A DNA stretch of 64,000 bases from an uncultured Lachnospiraceae bacterium (GTDB lineage: Bacteria; Bacillota; Clostridia; Lachnospirales; Lachnospiraceae): assembly GCA_900550475.1 (NCBI GenBank), contig URSA01000003.1, forward strand, positions 124,001 through 188,000, read 5' to 3'. Position 1 is the first letter of the stretch, and each line of letters begins with the position of its first letter. A program made the translations under genes and the position numbers. Under the pieces are notes generated by a model. That model was not told where the DNA came from. It saw only the letters and a list, made by a program, of their open reading frames with translations, and made no database searches. This document shows, in pieces, positions 44,929 to 53,793 of this stretch.

Positions 44929-45849
44929 ATGAATTTAAAAGATTTTTCAGAAAAAGTAAGAAAAGGGGTCTGCGAATTTCTGGGTGACGGAACGGAAGCG
45001 GAGCTGAAGGAAGTAGTGAAAAATAACGGCGTGGTCTATCAGGCGATCATCATCATGGGAAAGGAGACGGTGGCGGCGCCCACCATCTATCTGGATCCCT
45101 TCTTTTCTGAATACGAGCGGGGAAAATCCATGGGGGAGGTTGTGCGGGAGGTCTGCCGGATCTACGAGGAAAACAGGATCGAGGATGAGATCAGCTTTGA
45201 TTTTTTCAGGGACTATGAGTCCGTGCGGGGAAGGATTTTTCAAAAGATCATCAACTATGAGAAAAACAAGGAGATTCTGGAGGAGGTGCCGCACATCCGT
45301 TTTCTGGATCTTGCCGTGGTCTGCTATTATGCGTATATGAATGACTATCTGGGGCGAGGATCCGTGCAGATTGCCACGGAGCATCTGGATATGTGGGGAA
45401 TTTCTCAGGAGCAGCTCTTTGCGGATGCGCGTGAAAACACGGTAAACAAACTGGGACCGGAATTGAGGGACATGCAGGAAATGGTATGGGAGATGCTCTC
45501 GGCAAATCTGGAACGGATTGACAAGGATCAGATCGAGGACGTACTCCGGCATACGGTAAGGGAGATTCCCATGTATGTGATGACGCTGCGAGGAAAGTAT
45601 TTCGGTGCGGTATGTATATGTTTCCCGGAATGGCTGCAGGCGTTCGCCGATAAATTCGGGAAAAACGTGTTTATTCTTCCAAGCTCCATCCATGAGCTGA
45701 TCCTGATTCCCGATATCGGCAGGGAAGAACCGGATTTTTTGAAAAGCATGGTATGCGAGGTGAACAGGGAGCATGTCTCCGAGGAAGAGAGATTATCGGA
45801 TCAAGTCTATTATTATCGTTTGTCTGACCAATCGGTATCCATTCTTTAA
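44929..45849 (+). CDS. DUF5688-family protein
   Basis: A 306-residue soluble protein matching, from memory, the DUF5688 family common in Lachnospiraceae. It begins MNLKDFSEKVRKGV and has TIYLDPFFSEYERGKSMGEVV, HIRFLDLAVVCYY and FILPSSIHELILIPD. No catalytic motif is seen and the function is unknown. GGAGGATTGT precedes the ATG. It sits alone between two terminated units, just ahead of tRNA-Arg. Confidence 0.8.
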   Translation: MNLKDFSEKVRKGVCEFLGDGTEAELKEVVKNNGVVYQAIIIMGKETVAAPTIYLDPFFSEYERGKSMGEVVREVCRIYEENRIEDEISFDFFRDYESVRGRIFQKIINYEKNKEILEEVPHIRFLDLAVVCYYAYMNDYLGRGSVQIATEHLDMWGISQEQLFADARENTVNKLGPELRDMQEMVWEMLSANLERIDKDQIEDVLRHTVREIPMYVMTLRGKYFGAVCICFPEWLQAFADKFGKNVFILPSSIHELILIPDIGREEPDFLKSMVCEVNREHVSEEERLSDQVYYYRLSDQSVSIL

Positions 45850-45886
45850 TTTTCCATAAATTTCAAAAAAATAAGAAAAAGATTAC

Positions 45887-45915
45887 TTTACAGAACCTAC
45901 CTTTTATGATATTAT
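45887..45915 (+). promoter_or_regulatory. promoter of tRNA-Arg
   Basis: TTTACA (45887-45892), a 17-base spacer and TATTAT (45910-45915). Transcription would start near 45922, inside the left arm of the inverted repeat. Confidence 0.6.
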
Positions 45916-45916
45916 A

Positions 45917-46036
45917 GTCAGAGTGATGTAACAAATTTGTAATATTTGCAGCCGTAGTCTAATGGATAGAACGGAGGCCTCCGACGCCTTTAATGCAGGT
46001 TCGATTCCTGTCGGCTGCACTTTACATCACTCTGAC
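45917..46036. repeat. 15-bp perfect inverted repeat flanking tRNA-Arg
   Basis: GTCAGAGTGATGTAA at 45917-45931 and its exact complement at 46022-46036 bracket the tRNA gene. The right arm begins three bases after the discriminator base. In the transcript, part or all of these arms could pair and extend the tRNA acceptor stem. Confidence 0.8.
45948..46019 (+). tRNA. tRNA-Arg (anticodon CCG)
   Basis: The 72-base cloverleaf has acceptor arms GCAGCCG and CGGCTGC, a D-loop with AATGGATAGA, an anticodon stem GAGGC/GCCTT around loop CTCCGAC (anticodon CCG, reading CGG), a T-arm with GGTTCGATTCC, and discriminator A. The 3' CCA is not encoded and must be added. This reads a relatively rare arginine codon. 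Confidence 0.93.
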
Positions 46037-46040
46037 AACC

Positions 46041-46076
46041 GGTCTGGGGCTGCTTTGACAACCACAGACCTTATTC
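46041..46076 (+). terminator. probable terminator after tRNA-Arg
   Basis: GGTCTG-GG-TG pairs imperfectly with CA-CC-CAGACC and is followed by a short T-rich stretch. Confidence 0.5.
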
Positions 46077-46097
46077 ATTAAAAGGGAAGGTGACAGT

Positions 46098-47339
46098 GTG
46101 AAAGAAACGTTAAAAGAAAAAATGCTGCATGTGCGCGACTTTATACTGGCACGCGGCAAAATCGTATTTCCTGTACTGCTGATCGCGGCGGTTGCTGTTA
46201 CAGTGACCATTGCCCTGAGAGCGGGCTCTCATAAAACCAATGAAACAAACAAGATCGTGCAGGCAGTGGAGTCGGTGTCAGACGGAGATGTTTCGGCTTC
46301 CGATGAAGTGCCGGACATTCCGTTTGAGGAAGTGAACGCACACCCGGAGGTAAACGAGCTGATTGCCGCTTATTATCAGGCGAGAGCGGAAGGCAATGCC
46401 GATGCGGTGGGTGCGATACAGAACGAGATTGACGATATGGAAAAGATCCGTATTCAGGAGTTTGGCAAATACATTGAAAGCTATCCTTTCTTAGAGGTAT
46501 ACACCAAACCCGGACCGGAGGAAAATTCCTGCATTGCGGTGGCATACACGCGGGCGGTTCTGTCCTATTATCCGGAGGATTACCTGCCGGGCTATGAGAC
46601 CTTCTATGTGTGCCGGAATGAGGACGGCAGCTATTTCATCAATAAAGGTGTCGTGGAGGAGTGGATCACCGAGTACATCCGCAAGGTGATTATGCAGGAT
46701 GATGTGGTGGAGCTCTACAATAAGATTCAGGTAGAATACAATGATGTCTGCAGGGAAAAGCCGGAGCTTTTGCAGTATATTTCCATGGTGGAACAGCAGG
46801 TGCAGACGGCGGCGGGACTTGTCCTTGCACAGCAGGTTGCCGGAGATGTGAGCGGTGATGTCACGGACGGCGGCGAGAGCGACGGAAATGCCGGAGCGGA
46901 CGGAAACGGTACGGATACCGTGGAGCCGGAAACTCCTGCGGCAAACGAACCGGTCTATGCGACCGCAACGACGACTGTCAATGTGAGAAGCTCCGACAGC
47001 GAGACGGCGGATAAGCTCGGGAAACTCAGCAACGGAACCAAGGTGAAGGTGCTGGAGCAGAAGCCGAACGGCTGGACTAAAATTGAGTTTGAGAAAAAAG
47101 AGGGCTATGTCAAGTCGCAGTATTTAAGCATTGCCGAGAGCGCAAGCAACGTGGAGACGATCGGTACCGTGACGGCGACCACGAATGTCAATGTCCGGGC
47201 GGCAGCCAGCCAGACGAGCCAGAAGCTCGGCGTGGCGGCGGGCGGCGAGTCCTTTGATCTGGTGGCAAGAGAAGGCGATTGGTGCAAGATCATCTACAAT
47301 GGCCAGATCGGCTATATCAAATCGGAATATGTGCAGTAA
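46098..47339 (+). CDS. membrane-anchored protein with two bacterial SH3 domains
   Basis: A 413-residue protein with a short basic N-terminus, one membrane helix near residues 22-40 and an extracytoplasmic remainder. After a helical domain (residues 70-250) comes a Gly/Asp/Glu linker and two SH3b domains, each with the TTTVNVRSSDSETADKLG or TTNVNVRAAASQTSQKLG signature and ending in GYVKSQYL and GYIKSEYV. Such domains usually bind peptidoglycan. The start is GTG at 46098 after GGGAAGGTGA. No enzyme domain is visible; it may be a wall sensor or scaffold. Confidence 0.85.
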   Translation: MKETLKEKMLHVRDFILARGKIVFPVLLIAAVAVTVTIALRAGSHKTNETNKIVQAVESVSDGDVSASDEVPDIPFEEVNAHPEVNELIAAYYQARAEGNADAVGAIQNEIDDMEKIRIQEFGKYIESYPFLEVYTKPGPEENSCIAVAYTRAVLSYYPEDYLPGYETFYVCRNEDGSYFINKGVVEEWITEYIRKVIMQDDVVELYNKIQVEYNDVCREKPELLQYISMVEQQVQTAAGLVLAQQVAGDVSGDVTDGGESDGNAGADGNGTDTVEPETPAANEPVYATATTTVNVRSSDSETADKLGKLSNGTKVKVLEQKPNGWTKIEFEKKEGYVKSQYLSIAESASNVETIGTVTATTNVNVRAAASQTSQKLGVAAGGESFDLVAREGDWCKIIYNGQIGYIKSEYVQ

Positions 47340-47354
47340 CAGCAAAAAAAATGG

Positions 47355-47387
47355 GCGGGGCAAACCGATGGGTTTGTCCCGCTTTTT
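47355..47387 (+). terminator. rho-independent terminator after the SH3b gene
   Basis: GCGGGGCAAACC pairs with GGTTTGTCCCGC (one G-T pair), followed by TTTTT. Confidence 0.88.
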
Positions 47388-47534
47388 GCGACAGTCCGCA
47401 ATATGCCGAACTACCCTTTGTTCTGCGATTCCCTGTATAAAGAAAGTGAAAGATGCTCATACTGCAAAGTAGAAAGTAGATTGAGCGGCCGGGTTTCATG
47501 CGGCTATTTGTTTTTGCTCGGAAATGGGGATTTT

Positions 47535-47966
47535 ATGAAACCGGAAGAGGCAAATGTATACAGGGAGATCCAGAAAAACACAGAGATGGCGATCAAGGCG
47601 ATCGATGCTTTGAGCGATAAGGCGTATGAGGACGATTTTGCCCTGCAGATATCGAGACAGTCGCTGAAATATTCGGATATCAGAGGCAAAGCGATGGATA
47701 AGCTGCTTGCGGCAAAAGCGGAGCCGGTTCATCAGAATTATCTTTCCGACATGATGTTGAAGGGAGCGGTTCAGATGAATACGCTGTTCAATACAAGCAC
47801 AAGCCATCTGGCGGAGCTGATGATACAGGGCAGCAACCGCGGGATTACGGAGATGTGTAAGATATTGAACCACAACCCGCAGGGAAATACATCTGCGGTG
47901 GAGCTGGCGAAGGAATTGATGGATTTTGAAGAGAAAAATATCGCCATTCTGAAAAAGTATTTGTAG
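47535..47966 (+). CDS. 143-residue helical hypothetical protein
   Basis: Not recognised. A soluble, nearly all-helical protein starting MKPEEANVYREIQKNTEMAI, with KYSDIRGKAMDKLLAAK and a C-terminal AVELAKELMDFEEKNIAILKK helix. The pattern is compatible with a four-helix bundle (ferritin-like or spore-coat-like folds are possible), but no metal-binding ExxH pairs are obvious. The ATG at 47535 is chosen because the longer frame upstream passes through the preceding terminator region. The ribosome site (GGGGAT) is weak. Confidence 0.65.
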   Translation: MKPEEANVYREIQKNTEMAIKAIDALSDKAYEDDFALQISRQSLKYSDIRGKAMDKLLAAKAEPVHQNYLSDMMLKGAVQMNTLFNTSTSHLAELMIQGSNRGITEMCKILNHNPQGNTSAVELAKELMDFEEKNIAILKKYL

Positions 47967-48017
47967 CATTTATGCATTTTGCACAAAAATAGACAAAAAA
48001 CTTTTATGATTTAGTGA

Positions 48018-49514
<1,497 letters not shown>

Positions 49515-49552
49515 TAGTTATTTTTAAAGACTTAAGATAATAGTGACACCCA

Positions 49553-49595
49553 TAGAGCTGTAAAATTCTTCGTTGAATTTTACAGCTCTATTTTG
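49553..49595 (+). terminator. strong rho-independent terminator after gdhA
   Basis: TAGAGCTGTAAAATTC pairs perfectly over 16 bp with 49575-49590 around the loop TTCGTT, followed by TTTT. Confidence 0.9.
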
Positions 49596-49601
49596 TATAA
49601 T
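49573..49601 (+). promoter_or_regulatory. promoter of the toxin-antitoxin pair, overlapping the gdhA terminator
   Basis: TTGAAT (49573-49578), a 17-base spacer and TATAAT (49596-49601). The -35 box lies in the loop and 3' arm of the gdhA terminator. Confidence 0.6.
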
Positions 49602-49645
49602 ATATTAAGATAAAGAAACTATATCTGGGAGAGGAAGATGATTTT

Positions 49646-49894
49646 ATGCCTAATATACTACCTGTATCGGATTTGAGAAATTATAATGAAGTTTTGAAAA
49701 ATTGTCAGGTTGGAGAGCCGGTATTTCTGACAAAAAATGGCAGAGGTAAGTATGTGGTTATGGATATTGAAGATTATGAACGTGAAAAGGCGGAAAAGAA
49801 GCTGCTTATGAAGTTACAGGAAGCAGAAGAAGCGGTGAAGGATGAAAATGCATGGATGAGCTTGGATGAACTTAAGAAATCTGTAGGGATATAG
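49646..49894 (+). CDS. Phd/YefM-family antitoxin
   Basis: An 82-residue protein with the Phd/YefM/RelB-type N-terminal DNA-binding fold (ILPVSDLRNYNEVLKN, then GEPVFLTKNGRGKYVVMDIEDYE) and an acidic helical C-terminus that would neutralise the toxin. The start is ATG at 49646 after GAGAGGAAG. It lies 3 bases before the toxin gene. The pair likely represses its own promoter. Confidence 0.9.
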   Translation: MPNILPVSDLRNYNEVLKNCQVGEPVFLTKNGRGKYVVMDIEDYEREKAEKKLLMKLQEAEEAVKDENAWMSLDELKKSVGI

Positions 49895-49897
49895 CTT

Positions 49898-50194
49898 ATG
49901 ATGAAATTACGAATCAACCCGATTGTGGCAGAGGACTTAAGGAACATTAAAGAGTATATTGCGGAAGACAATGAAGAAATGGCAGTAAAAACCATTCAGG
50001 AGATATATGCTAGAATTGAGAATATACAACAGTTTCCGCATATGGGAGCTGATCTTGCCAAGAGGGTCAGTTTTCGGACGGATTATAAGTATGTGATTTG
50101 CGGGAAATATGTCTTGTTGTATAAGATCGGAAAGGAGTATGTGGAGATTTATCGGGTGGTGAATCGGTATCAGGATATTACGCAGATTTTCTAA
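49898..50194 (+). CDS. RelE/ParE-family toxin
   Basis: A 98-residue protein of the RelE/ParE superfamily: INPIVAEDLRNIKEYIAEDN, the central QFPHMGADLAKRV, and YKYVICGKYVLLYKIG followed by VEIYRVVNRYQD. RelE toxins cut mRNA on the ribosome; ParE toxins hit gyrase. The GYRVVNRYQD-like end with Arg and Tyr is seen in both, so the target cannot be decided. It is intact and paired with its antitoxin. Confidence 0.88.
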   Translation: MMKLRINPIVAEDLRNIKEYIAEDNEEMAVKTIQEIYARIENIQQFPHMGADLAKRVSFRTDYKYVICGKYVLLYKIGKEYVEIYRVVNRYQDITQIF

Positions 50195-50312
50195 GTTGGC
50201 AAAAGAAAAGTGCATTCGCGGCAACAATGAAAAGTTGTGATAAAATAGATGTTAAATCAATCTGTTTGTCGGTGTGTGGAAGTGGCAGGGATTTTTGCGG
50301 TAGGGGGATAAC

Positions 50313-50846
50313 ATGTTGTTTTACATGATGCTTTTGGATTCGGAGGAAGAGAGAAGCTTCTTTGAAAACCTATATAGAGAGCACAGGCAGAGCATGTATG
50401 GGCTTGCGTATGGTATTCTGGTGGATACCCATGCGGCGGAGGATGCCGTGCATACGGTTTTTCTTCGACTGATAAAGCATTTGGAAAAAATAGAGAGACT
50501 TGAGCAGGAAAAGCAGAAAAGCTATCTGCTCACGGCGGTAAGGCATGCGGCATTGGATATCAAAAGAAAGCAAAAGCGTCACGCAGAAATAGGTCTGGAT
50601 GAGGTGCCGGAGCGATTGCTTATAAATCAAGAAACAGAAGTGCAGGACAGGGAGATTGTGAATGCGATTATCCACCTGCCGGTGATATACAGGGAGGTTT
50701 TACAATATCGATACGCAATCGGATTGGAAAACAAAGAGATTTCGGAAGTGTTGGGAATACCGGAAGCGACAGTGCGAAAGAGAGTGGAACGGGCAAAAAA
50801 GATATTGAAGGAACGTTTGGAAAGCGGGCGGAACAGTGATGACTGA
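50313..50846 (+). CDS. ECF-type RNA polymerase sigma factor
   Basis: A 177-residue sigma-70-family factor with region 2 (FENLYREHRQSMYGLAYGIL, DAAEDAVH-type AAEDAVHTVFLRL) and region 4 (LPVIYREVLQYRY, NKEISEVLGIPEATVRKRV). It is followed at an 8-base overlap by its probable anti-sigma factor. No region 1 or 3 is present, so it is an extracytoplasmic-function type. ATG at 50313. Confidence 0.9.
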   Translation: MLFYMMLLDSEEERSFFENLYREHRQSMYGLAYGILVDTHAAEDAVHTVFLRLIKHLEKIERLEQEKQKSYLLTAVRHAALDIKRKQKRHAEIGLDEVPERLLINQETEVQDREIVNAIIHLPVIYREVLQYRYAIGLENKEISEVLGIPEATVRKRVERAKKILKERLESGRNSDD

Positions 50847-51555
50847 CAATATTGAAATAACGGAAGATTTCTTGAAAAAATATGTTGCGATAGCTGACCG
50901 GCTGATATGTGATGCAGTTCCGGAGCAGAGCGGGCATTTGTTCAGCGACAGGCACGATAGGAAAATGGATAGACTGATACGCCGGGCAAATCATTCCCAC
51001 TGTTACAGAACCATTTCCGGTATCGTGAAATATGCAGCGATCATTGCAGCAGTTATACTGACAATTGGTTTTACCGTCACTATGAGTGTGGAGGCACTCA
51101 GGGAGCGATTTTTCTCCTTCATTAGGAGTGAAAGAGAGGATGGGCTGCGAGAGTGGCATTTTTTCTATGATGATGGAGCAGAGACGGGAAAAGGTTATCT
51201 GCTGGAACCACAGTATATCCCGCAAGGGTATACTCTGACGGATTACTACCATGAGCTGCCTCAGTGGTATGAGATTTATGCAGGCACCGACGGCGAAATC
51301 ATTATGATTGATAATCAGCAGATTGAAAATGGAATGACGATGCTGACGAATTCCGGGTATGATAAAGAAAGCCATATCATGATACGAGGAAAAGAAGCCA
51401 CTCTGCTGACTTACAATGGGGAGAAAGCCTATTATATTTTGTTCTGGTTTGAGAGGGATATGTATTACCGAATTTATGCCACACAGGGTATTTCAGAGGC
51501 GGAGATCATGAAAATAGCGGAGAATATGGAGAGCTGTACGGAAAGCGAAAAATAA
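50839..51555 (+). CDS. DUF4367-type membrane protein, probable anti-sigma factor
   Basis: A 238-residue protein with a cytoplasmic N-terminus of about 75 residues, one membrane helix near residues 73-93 (YAAIIAAVILTIGFTV), and an extracytoplasmic domain with EPQYIPQGYTLTDYY and MIRGKEATLL, typical of DUF4367. DUF4367 proteins downstream of ECF sigma genes in Firmicutes are thought to be anti-sigma factors. Start overlaps the sigma stop by 8 bases. Confidence 0.8.
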   Translation: MTDNIEITEDFLKKYVAIADRLICDAVPEQSGHLFSDRHDRKMDRLIRRANHSHCYRTISGIVKYAAIIAAVILTIGFTVTMSVEALRERFFSFIRSEREDGLREWHFFYDDGAETGKGYLLEPQYIPQGYTLTDYYHELPQWYEIYAGTDGEIIMIDNQQIENGMTMLTNSGYDKESHIMIRGKEATLLTYNGEKAYYILFWFERDMYYRIYATQGISEAEIMKIAENMESCTESEK

Positions 51556-51615
51556 AAAACTGTTGTCACAATGCGTTCCTCTCCGGCGTTATATAGGTGA
51601 AGGGAGGAATTGACG

Positions 51616-52053
51616 GTGAGGAAGAAAACGACAAAAAAAGTAGTGACAGCTGTTTTAGTGTTTGCCTTGATCTGCATTGCGCTTTTTCTGCATTGGTGGA
51701 TCAACCAGAGGAAGGGCTTGTATGTTACGCCGTCGTCGCATAAGCAGATTGCCTTTTTGCAGGCGGATCAGAAAAAGCTGGGAGCGGACTATCGTATAGC
51801 ATTTGCCTATTATGACAGGGAATGCCGTTATGTGGAAATCTGCGTGAAGGACACTTTGGATGAAGCAAAGAGCATAAGGGGCCGGAACCACGACATCACG
51901 ATAGCAATCAATGGCTTGGAAAGAGGAAGCTATGATCAGGTGTTTTCCAGCATCGGCCGACAACGTTATGTGATTTTTCTGCTGGATGAAGTAGAAGAGG
52001 GAAGCACGATTACCTTTGCGTATAGGGACAACATTGTTACCATGACACCATAA
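51616..52053 (+). CDS. 145-residue membrane-anchored hypothetical protein
   Basis: One N-terminal membrane helix (about residues 10-28, ALICIALFLHWW) and a mixed extracytoplasmic domain with AFAYYDRECRYVEICVKD and YVIFLLDEVEEGSTITFAYRD. Not recognised. The GTG at 51616 is preferred, with AGGGAGGA 7 bases before; an in-frame TTG at 51610 is too close to that site. It belongs with the ECF sigma unit and may be part of its regulon. Confidence 0.65.
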   Translation: MRKKTTKKVVTAVLVFALICIALFLHWWINQRKGLYVTPSSHKQIAFLQADQKKLGADYRIAFAYYDRECRYVEICVKDTLDEAKSIRGRNHDITIAINGLERGSYDQVFSSIGRQRYVIFLLDEVEEGSTITFAYRDNIVTMTP

Positions 52054-52072
52054 CAGAAGAAAGGAAAACACT

Positions 52073-52807
52073 ATGTGGAGAAGAAAATTTGCGCTGTCGC
52101 TTGTACTCTGCGTGTTGCTACAACCGGTCAGTATATTTGCCGGGCAGATCAATAGAACTGAGGAAGCTTTTGCGGCGACAGCCTGTAATGGTGTGAATTT
52201 TTCTTATAATCTGGTTATTTTGGGAACAGACGCAAAGATAACGGTCGGTGCCATCGGCGGATGCGGCGTGGAGGAAATAGAAGCTCATGTAGAAATGCAG
52301 AAGGAGAGCGTGCAGGGGTGGACAGGCTACGCTGACTGGCGGTATGTCAAACAGGGCATGCGCTTGTCGGGAGAGGAGCATTGTCTGGTGGAACCGGGGA
52401 TCTACCGACTAAAAATTACTTTTTATTTACGCGGCGATGAGAGCGGGGAAGTGACGACAATTGGGGACGAAGTCGTTGCGGGAATGGATCTTGGGATGGA
52501 ACGGGAGACGGCGCAGGCACGGGAAATCGTCCAACGTTTTTTTGACGGGGAAGCTGGGGATGTCACATATGAGAATCCGCAGGAGACAGGGCAGTCCTAC
52601 ATACCGGACGGGGCATGGTGTACGGATGTCAGCAAGGTGGGAGATGTGTTGTATATTGACTATCGTCTTGACAATGTCCGATACCTGATCGGCTATTATA
52701 GGGATGGAACCGTGGAAAAGACGGTCAGGGAAATGGATGGTGATTTGATTTATACCTTATACAGTGACAGGGAGGGCGTTGAACAGCTTAGATTAAAAAG
52801 CAAATAG
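52073..52807 (+). CDS. 244-residue secreted hypothetical protein
   Basis: Begins MWRRKFALSLVLCVLLQPVSI, a signal peptide with probable cleavage after VSIFAG or nearby. The mature part has four cysteines and strand-rich segments (ADWRYVKQGMRLSG, PGIYRLKITFYLRG), with a C-terminal domain YLIGYYRDGTVEKTVREM. No known motif. It is the last gene of the ECF sigma unit, 19 bases after the preceding gene and ahead of a terminator. Confidence 0.65.
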   Translation: MWRRKFALSLVLCVLLQPVSIFAGQINRTEEAFAATACNGVNFSYNLVILGTDAKITVGAIGGCGVEEIEAHVEMQKESVQGWTGYADWRYVKQGMRLSGEEHCLVEPGIYRLKITFYLRGDESGEVTTIGDEVVAGMDLGMERETAQAREIVQRFFDGEAGDVTYENPQETGQSYIPDGAWCTDVSKVGDVLYIDYRLDNVRYLIGYYRDGTVEKTVREMDGDLIYTLYSDREGVEQLRLKSK

Positions 52808-52842
52808 CTTTGATGGCGCTGACAGCAGGCTGATCGGATCGA

Positions 52843-52882
52843 AAGTCCCACATTCGGGAAATGGCGGATGTGAGACTTTTTT
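52843..52882 (+). terminator. rho-independent terminator of the ECF sigma unit
   Basis: AGTC-CACAT-CG pairs with CG-ATGTG-GACT around a short loop, followed by six T residues. Confidence 0.8.
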
Positions 52883-52983
52883 GTATCATGGTGCCAAGGG
52901 GGCTTCATGGGCGGGGGATCTGGGAAGCAGGATTCTTTTTATGGTAATTTGGGGCTGCAATAGTGGTATTCTGAGAAAAAGTT

Positions 52984-52992
52984 TGCTATAAT
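52984..52992 (+). promoter_or_regulatory. extended -10 promoter of the pseudouridine synthase gene
   Basis: TGCTATAAT is an extended -10 (TGN plus TATAAT) about 36 bases upstream of the start codon; no clear -35 is present, as is typical of extended -10 promoters. Confidence 0.5.
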
Positions 52993-53027
52993 ATTAAGAT
53001 TAGAGGAAAACTTGGGGAGAGGTGTAT

Positions 53028-53765
53028 ATGCAGAATCAAAAGGATCAAAATGTTAAATGCAGAATAAATAAATACCTTTCCATGAGTGGAATATGCTCCA
53101 GGAGAGATGCGGACAAGCTGATTGAGCAGGGGCTTGTTACGATCAACGGCAGGAGAGCCGAGCCCGGAGACCGGGTAGGTGAAGGAGATGCCGTGCTGGT
53201 GGGCAAGAGAAAAGCATGTGCAGAGCAAAAGAAGGTTGTGCTGGCTTTCTATAAGCCGGTTGGGATTGTGTGTACCGAGCGGGACAGACATGCGGAAAAG
53301 AAAATTATGGATATGATTCATTATCCGATCCGGGTTACCTATGCGGGGCGGCTGGACAAGGACTCGGAGGGGCTCATTTTGCTCTCCAATGACGGGGAAC
53401 TGATCCAGAGGATGATGAGGGCCGCAGAGAAGCACGAAAAAGAATACATTGTAAAGACGGACAAGGAAATAACGGATGATTTTATACAAAAAATGTCGGG
53501 TGGTATTTATTTGCGGGAGCTGGATGTCACAACAAGACCGTGCAAAGTGTTGAGGGAGGGAAAATACACCTTCCGTATAATATTGACCCAAGGAGTCAAC
53601 AGACAGATACGAAGGATGTGCGGCGAGCTGGGATTCCGGGTTACGGCTTTGAAAAGGGTGCGCGTGATGAGCGTGGGACTGAGCGGACTGCAGCCCGGAA
53701 AATACCGGGAACTGACAGATACAGAACTGGCGTTATTATATGAGGAGTGCGGACTGGAACGATAG
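53028..53765 (+). CDS. RluF-like 23S rRNA pseudouridine synthase
   Basis: A 245-residue enzyme with an N-terminal S4 domain (CRINKYLSMSGICSRRDADKLI) and a RsuA/RluB-family catalytic core with GRLDKDSEGLILLSNDG, whose Asp is the nucleophile. RGGIYLRELDV and GVNRQIRRMC are RluF-like. E. coli RluF modifies U2604 of 23S rRNA; exact site here is inferred. GGGAGAGG supports the ATG at 53028 over the GTG at 53022. Confidence 0.88.
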   Translation: MQNQKDQNVKCRINKYLSMSGICSRRDADKLIEQGLVTINGRRAEPGDRVGEGDAVLVGKRKACAEQKKVVLAFYKPVGIVCTERDRHAEKKIMDMIHYPIRVTYAGRLDKDSEGLILLSNDGELIQRMMRAAEKHEKEYIVKTDKEITDDFIQKMSGGIYLRELDVTTRPCKVLREGKYTFRIILTQGVNRQIRRMCGELGFRVTALKRVRVMSVGLSGLQPGKYRELTDTELALLYEECGLER

Positions 53766-53793
53766 ATAGAAGCGCGGGAATGGAGTGGGTGAA

